DNA of 10,557 nt from Dehalococcoidia bacterium (lineage in GTDB: Bacteria; Chloroflexota; Dehalococcoidia; SAR202; UBA11138): the NCBI GenBank assembly GCA_012270665.1, contig JAAXHY010000283.1, forward strand, positions 1-10,557. Direction: 5' to 3'. Numbering within the stretch: the first letter of the stretch is position 1; each line of letters begins with the position of its first letter. The notes under the pieces were generated by a model. It was given only the letters and a program-made list of their open reading frames with translations. It made no database searches and was not told the DNA's origin. Made by a program: the position numbers and the translations under genes. Below are positions 7,040-10,557 of this stretch, one piece after another.

Positions 7040-8095
7040 TCAATCAGCTTGAACCGCCGCCATTGGCGCGACTCCCATCGCCTCCGCCACCAGTTCATAC
7101 GACCTCTTGCGATGCTCGAAGTAGTAGCAGTTGGTGACAACTCCGACATCCGTCGTTTCATATCTCTCGGACGACTCCAGAATGCCCTCGCGTACCTGTT
7201 CCGGGTCCCCCTCGATATAGCTCTGAGTTGACTGCCTCATGTAATGCTTCGCGCTTTCGTCCAGCGGCCAGTTGACGGCGTCCTCCGGCGGAAGAAGGCC
7301 GCCCGTAGTCAGACCGAGCGCGGAAATCACCTTGTTCAGACTGCGGGATGCGCCAATAAACCTGGCCTCATCCTCGGTAGGAGCGCATATCACCTGCAAG
7401 CCCACATTGACTTTGGGCTCCGACAGATATGCCGAAGGCTTGAACATCTGCCTGTATAACTCGGCCACTCTAGGACCGTACTCGCTCGTGTTGCCAAAGA
7501 AGTCCGCAAAGCTGAATGGAAGACCGAGATGCGCCGCAAGTTGCGCGCTGTAGTCCGAAGATCCCAGCAGCCAGACCTCGGGTACAGTGTCCGGCGGCCC
7601 CCCGGGCTGCGCCTTGATCTCGTGGAGCGGATGTCCTTCCGGCATGTCTCCATTCAGAAATCCCAGCAGGTCCCCGACCATCTGAGGGAACTCGTGCTGC
7701 ACATTCACTGGTGGCCTCGGATGACTCAGCGCCGCTGCGGTCAGGCGGTCACTGCCCGGCGCTCGTCCAATACCCAGATCAATTCTGTCCGGGTAGAAGG
7801 CATCCAGAATCCTGAACTGCTCCGCCACCTTCAGCGCGGAGTAGTGAGACAGCATGACTCCACCACTTCCGACACGTATCCGCTCTGTGCTGGCCGCAAT
7901 CTGGCCTATCAGAATCTCCGGGCTGGCGCCGCTGAAAGAGGTGGAGTTGTGGTGCTCCGCAACCCAGTAGCGGCTGTAACCCACACATTCGGCGTGCCGC
8001 GCAAGCTCTACGCTCTCACTCAGCGCGTCAGCAGGTTTGCCTCCTTTCCGTATAGGAGACTGGTCAACGACGCTGAGAGTAAACTGGTCTGTCAT
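7040..8095 (-). CDS. LLM-class flavin-dependent oxidoreductase (MsnO8/YhbW-like)
   Basis: A 351-residue cytosolic TIM-barrel enzyme of the bacterial luciferase-like family, which uses reduced FMN (or F420 in some members) to oxygenate or reduce small organic substrates. The N-terminal block LSVVDQSPIRKG, then YWVAEHHN, the GVMLSHYSALKVAEQF segment, and DLGIGRAPGSD are hallmarks of the YhbW/MsnO8 type; EVWLLGSS in the middle is also typical. Length is normal. I chose the ATG at 8095 over a longer frame from 8143 because AGGA lies 7 bases upstream (8103-8106) and homology begins at once after it. The gene is divergent from the lyase array, with 138 bases between starts, so the two may share a control region. 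The substrate cannot be read from the sequence. Confidence 0.92.
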   Translation of the reverse strand: MTDQFTLSVVDQSPIRKGGKPADALSESVELARHAECVGYSRYWVAEHHNSTSFSGASPEILIGQIAASTERIRVGSGGVMLSHYSALKVAEQFRILDAFYPDRIDLGIGRAPGSDRLTAAALSHPRPPVNVQHEFPQMVGDLLGFLNGDMPEGHPLHEIKAQPGGPPDTVPEVWLLGSSDYSAQLAAHLGLPFSFADFFGNTSEYGPRVAELYRQMFKPSAYLSEPKVNVGLQVICAPTEDEARFIGASRSLNKVISALGLTTGGLLPPEDAVNWPLDESAKHYMRQSTQSYIEGDPEQVREGILESSERYETTDVGVVTNCYYFEHRKRSYELVAEAMGVAPMAAVQAD

Positions 8096-8233
8096 AAACG
8101 TATCCTGCTGTATCCGATGTCTGGTGTCAAGAATTAGTTCCACCGCCTGTTGGTCGAGATTCTGATTGATGATACCCTAGTGCATATCCGTCGAACGAGG
8201 ACAGATACCGCTTGGAAGACTTGGGATTGGGGT
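8096..8233. other. Divergent control region between the LLM gene and the lyase array
   Basis: This 138-base gap separates two opposite starts and must carry promoters for both, since nothing upstream reads into either gene on its own strand. A perfect TTGACA occurs on the minus strand (8125-8130), but no good -10 follows at the normal distance. No strong inverted repeat was found. Confidence 0.4.
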
Positions 8234-9169
8234 ATGAATAGTACGGTAAGGCGTTCGTGGCTGATAGTTCCGGCGCACGACGAGGAGAGGCTGGAACTGG
8301 CCGCGAACTCAGGCGCGGATGTGGTCGTGCTGGATCTCGAGGACACCGTCCACGACAGCCGGAAGCGCGAGGCGCGGGACAACATCCGAGACGCCATCGT
8401 TGCAATGCGCGACGCGGGCTCAGAGGTATTCGTCAGGTGCGATCCGGAGCTTCTATACGCGGACATGGCCGCCTCGGTCTGGCGCGGCCTGAGCGGTGTC
8501 ATCCTGCCCGGGCTGATGAGCGCGGAGCGGGTGAGCGAGGCGGACGGCATCCTGTCGCAGTTCGAGTCCGAGCGAGGCGTAGTAAGACCTCCCCCCGTCG
8601 GAGAAGTGCGCGAGGCGGACGACCCACGTGGCCCCGAACAGGCGCTGGAGATACACCTCTCACTCGACACAGGCCCGGCCAACTGGCACGCCGAGGAGCT
8701 GATCCAGGCCAGCGACCGGGTATCCTCCATAAGCCTTGGTCGCGCCGATCTCAAAATGGACCTCAGGGAGGAGCCGTCCGGCGACCTGCATCTGCTGCCC
8801 TACCTCATGCAGCGCTTGATAGTGATCGCCAACGCTCTGGACATCGAGCCTGTGGGCGCATGGTGGCGAGCGACCTCCCGCGGCCTGAAAGCGGATTACC
8901 AAGACACACTACTGGCAGCCATAATGGGCCGCAAAGCCGGATTCCGGGGCGCGCTTTGCATGGCAGCGGATCAGGTCAGAGCCCTTAACGCCGGCTTCAT
9001 CCCATCCCCGGACGAAGTCAGCGGCGCGCGCGCGATTCTGGCCTCCCAACCCAGGCGTCACCCTGAAGCCGTGATTGCCGCCAACACTATCGGGTGGTTG
9101 GAATCCTGCGCTCGCAGAGAGTGCGCTAGTGAATTAGTTCGCAGCGCGGAGGCCGACTCATATGACTAG
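8234..9169 (+). CDS. CitE/HpcH-HpaI-like CoA-ester lyase, first tandem copy, partly eroded active site
   Basis: A 311-residue TIM-barrel protein related to citrate lyase beta and malyl-CoA lyases, which cleave or form C-C bonds in CoA esters using Mg2+. The N-terminal signature DLED (34-37) and the following arginine (Arg68, in EVFVRCD) are present. Later motifs deviate. The usual PK-x-E reads LPGLMSAE. The metal-ligand segment normally 'ETxxG' reads LDTGPAN (Glu to Asp). The usual IHPxQ near the C-terminus reads MAADQ. The following SLGRADL retains an Asp. It may be inactive, act on an altered substrate, or serve as a partner subunit. The frame is open from a TTG at 8150. I prefer the ATG at 8234, which has GGGA 7 bases upstream and matches the N-termini of copies two and three. 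Its stop overlaps the next gene. Confidence 0.85.
   Translation: MNSTVRRSWLIVPAHDEERLELAANSGADVVVLDLEDTVHDSRKREARDNIRDAIVAMRDAGSEVFVRCDPELLYADMAASVWRGLSGVILPGLMSAERVSEADGILSQFESERGVVRPPPVGEVREADDPRGPEQALEIHLSLDTGPANWHAEELIQASDRVSSISLGRADLKMDLREEPSGDLHLLPYLMQRLIVIANALDIEPVGAWWRATSRGLKADYQDTLLAAIMGRKAGFRGALCMAADQVRALNAGFIPSPDEVSGARAILASQPRRHPEAVIAANTIGWLESCARRECASELVRSAEADSYD
9148..9152 (+). promoter_or_regulatory. Ribosome binding site of the second lyase copy
   Basis: GGAGG lies 9 bases before the ATG at 9162, inside the 3' end of the first copy. Together with the 8-base ATGACTAG overlap it indicates coupled translation of copies one and two. Confidence 0.7.
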
Positions 9170-10208
9170 AAGAATCAGGCGCTCAGGCCTGACCATGCCT
9201 ATCAACAACCCGCGCTTCGTGGGCCGTTCTTGGACGCGAGACTGCGACTATCTCAACTTCGATCTCGAGGACTCCGTACCCCAGTCCCAGAAGGAGTACG
9301 CGCGTACACTTGTCCGGGAAGCCATAGAGCGCGGCAAGAAGGGCGCGGCTGAAATAAACATAAGAATCAACTGCGCCTATCCCGAGGTGGACGTCCGCGC
9401 CGCCGTCTGGCCCGGAGTCTCTCAGATAAACTTCCCCAAGGCCGAGACCGCCGAACAGATCAGGCGTCTGGACGCGCTGATAACCGAAATGGAACGCATC
9501 AGAGGAATCAGGCCCGGCGCAATCCGCATCGGCGCGACCGTCGAGACCACGCTTGGCGTCGCCAACTCATACGAGATTGCGTCCGCCAGCCCCCGAATAG
9601 ACTCATTCGGCCCCGGCACAGGCTACGATATGTCTATGGACATGGGAGTGGAGATGTTCGTCGGCTTCGACCAGTTCTTCTACAACCGCGGCGAGGGCGA
9701 ACTCATCGCCATGGCGCTCGGCTTAGAACGCGACGGCAGCGTCTATATGGACGACACCACAGGCAACGTGGGCAACGCCGAACTCGCCCTGAATCGCGCC
9801 CGCGCAAGCAGAAAAGCTGGACTCAGGTCGGGCGGCGGACTGCACCCAAACGTCGTAGCCCCACAGAACGAGGGACTGACCCCGACTCAGGAAGAGGTGG
9901 ATGACGCCCATCGGGTTCTGGAGTTCTTCGATGACTTGGATATGCGCGGTGAAGCCGAGGGCGACATGGACGGACGGATGATTGACAAATACGAAGCCGC
10001 CCGCGCCTCTGAGCTCATTGAGTGGGCCACACTCTGCGCGCTCAGAAACGCAGAGAAGGCCGCCGCGCGTGAACGAACCGTAGCGGCTGAACAGGCCGCG
10101 CTCGCCGAATCTACGTCGGACACCCAATCCGAACAACCCAACGGTCAACCGGAGAGCGCGGAATCCGTAGTGCCAGACGATACCGAAGAGCAGGAACAGG
10201 AACAATGA
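9162..10208 (+). CDS. CitE/HpcH-HpaI-like CoA-ester lyase, second copy, canonical motifs and acidic tail
   Basis: A 348-residue protein and the best-preserved member of the array. It carries DLEDSVP (34-40), IRIN with Arg68, FPKAE, TVETTLGVANS (the Glu is the expected Mg2+ ligand), a GPGTGYDMSMDMG segment supplying the expected Asp, and a late HP in GGLHPNVVAPQ. Together these predict an active Mg2+-dependent lyase or aldolase on a CoA thioester or a 2-keto acid; the exact substrate is unknown. The catalytic domain ends near residue 285. What follows is an Ala/Glu-rich helix and then about 40 low-complexity residues rich in Gln, Glu, Ser and Pro, ending EEQEQEQ, not usual for CitE proteins. 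The ATG lies in an 8-base overlap with copy one, and the TGA overlaps the ATG of copy three. Confidence 0.9.
   Translation: MTRRIRRSGLTMPINNPRFVGRSWTRDCDYLNFDLEDSVPQSQKEYARTLVREAIERGKKGAAEINIRINCAYPEVDVRAAVWPGVSQINFPKAETAEQIRRLDALITEMERIRGIRPGAIRIGATVETTLGVANSYEIASASPRIDSFGPGTGYDMSMDMGVEMFVGFDQFFYNRGEGELIAMALGLERDGSVYMDDTTGNVGNAELALNRARASRKAGLRSGGGLHPNVVAPQNEGLTPTQEEVDDAHRVLEFFDDLDMRGEAEGDMDGRMIDKYEAARASELIEWATLCALRNAEKAAARERTVAAEQAALAESTSDTQSEQPNGQPESAESVVPDDTEEQEQEQ
10192..10201 (+). promoter_or_regulatory. Repeated AGGA ribosome site for the third lyase copy, inside the tail codons
   Basis: Two AGGA units (10192-10195 and 10198-10201) precede the ATG at 10205 by 9 and 3 bases. They are the Gln-Glu codons ending the second copy, so the tail's repeat doubles as the ribosome site of the next gene. 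The 9-base spacing is the usable one. Confidence 0.5.
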
Positions 10209-10557
10209 ACCCATTCGTGAGAAGGTCGCATCTGCTTGTCTCCATCTCAGACCGCGATTCGGTCGAGTCATCTTGGACGCACAACTCTGACGCCGTAATT
10301 CTCGATCTCACCGGAGCGTCCTCTGACGCCCAGCGCTTCAGGAACAGGGGCAGAAAGACGCTCTCCGACTCCATAGAAACCGCCGGACGCGGAGGCGCGG
10401 AGGTCTTCGTCCTGGTCAATAAATCGGTCGCCCACGCCGACATCGAGGCCTCGATCTGGCCTGGAGTCAAGGGAATCGTGTACCCAGGGGCGGAGTCCGC
10501 GTCGGAGATACAGGGAGTGGACGACCTTCTATCCGACCTCGAGCGCAGGCGCGGCAT
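10205..10557 (+). CDS. CitE/HpcH-HpaI-like protein, third tandem copy, 3' end cut by window
   Basis: The plus-strand frame stays open for 117 codons from the ATG at 10205 to the window edge and aligns with the first two copies almost without gaps at the N-terminus: RRSHLL against RRSWLI and RRSGLT, then SDAVILDL against ADVVVLDL, AEVFVLVN against SEVFVRCD, and ADIEASIWPG against ADMAASVWRG. The key residues differ. DLED has become DLTG (residues 34-37), the arginine of the next strand is replaced by Leu in FVLVN, and the PK-x-E region reads YPGAES. A canonical CitE active site is therefore absent from the visible part. It overlaps the second copy by the ATGA junction. A minus-strand open frame also spans 10111-10557, but it has no homology and I treat it as a shadow. 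The rest of the gene, and whether more copies follow, lies outside the window. Confidence 0.82.
   Translation, partial: MNPFVRRSHLLVSISDRDSVESSWTHNSDAVILDLTGASSDAQRFRNRGRKTLSDSIETAGRGGAEVFVLVNKSVAHADIEASIWPGVKGIVYPGAESASEIQGVDDLLSDLERRRG

Noticed and set aside
8125..8130. Perfect TTGACA on the minus strand as -35 of the LLM gene
   Set aside because: No reasonable -10 follows at 16-18 bases, and one at that distance would overlap the ribosome site.
8096..8143. Longer start for the LLM enzyme at 8143
   Set aside because: The ATG at 8095 has a ribosome site at a good distance and family similarity starts right after it.
8150..8233. TTG-started N-terminal extension of the first lyase copy
   Set aside because: The 28 extra residues have no counterpart in copies two and three, whose N-termini match the protein beginning at the ATG at 8234.
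10111..10557. Open frame on the minus strand opposite the third lyase copy
   Set aside because: Its product is Ser/Arg-rich with no recognisable domain, while the plus-strand frame aligns closely with the two neighbouring lyases and begins with a proper overlap.

Overview
The window is a gene-dense stretch of a moderately GC-rich bacterial chromosome with no rRNA, tRNA, CRISPR array or transposon. The mix of genes suggests a Chloroflexota genome, possibly of the Dehalococcoidia/SAR202 type. The clues are a YCF45-like AAA+/R3H ATPase beside thymidylate kinase, a luciferase-like flavin enzyme, a phosphotriesterase-like hydrolase with its own transporter, and repeated CitE-type lyase genes. This placement is an inference from gene content and was not tested against any database.

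Layout. Bases 1-204 hold the end, or all, of a small unknown protein (+). A minus-strand pair follows: an MFS exporter (2616-1309) and a phosphotriesterase-family hydrolase (1269-214). A second, different MFS transporter (about 2831-4048, +) diverges from that pair. A long minus-strand run covers 8095-4068: LLM flavin-dependent oxidoreductase, AAA+/R3H nucleic-acid-binding ATPase, thymidylate kinase, and a small cupin-like protein. From 8234 to the right edge there is a plus-strand operon of three consecutive CitE/HpcH-HpaI-like genes whose reading frames overlap (ATGACTAG and ATGA junctions). The third gene is cut by the window edge.

How they fit together. The hydrolase/exporter pair, the second MFS, the LLM enzyme and the lyase array look like accessory metabolism of small organic molecules. 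Thymidylate kinase and the AAA+/R3H protein are housekeeping genes. The most interesting part is the lyase array. The middle copy keeps the usual CitE motifs. The first keeps the N-terminal acidic motif but has lost several later ones. The third has lost both the acidic motif and the following arginine. That pattern fits one catalytic subunit with two diverged or non-catalytic partners. A second point is that thymidylate kinase is markedly AT-richer than its neighbours (about 43% GC in sampled lines against 58-70% in single sampled lines of two neighbours).
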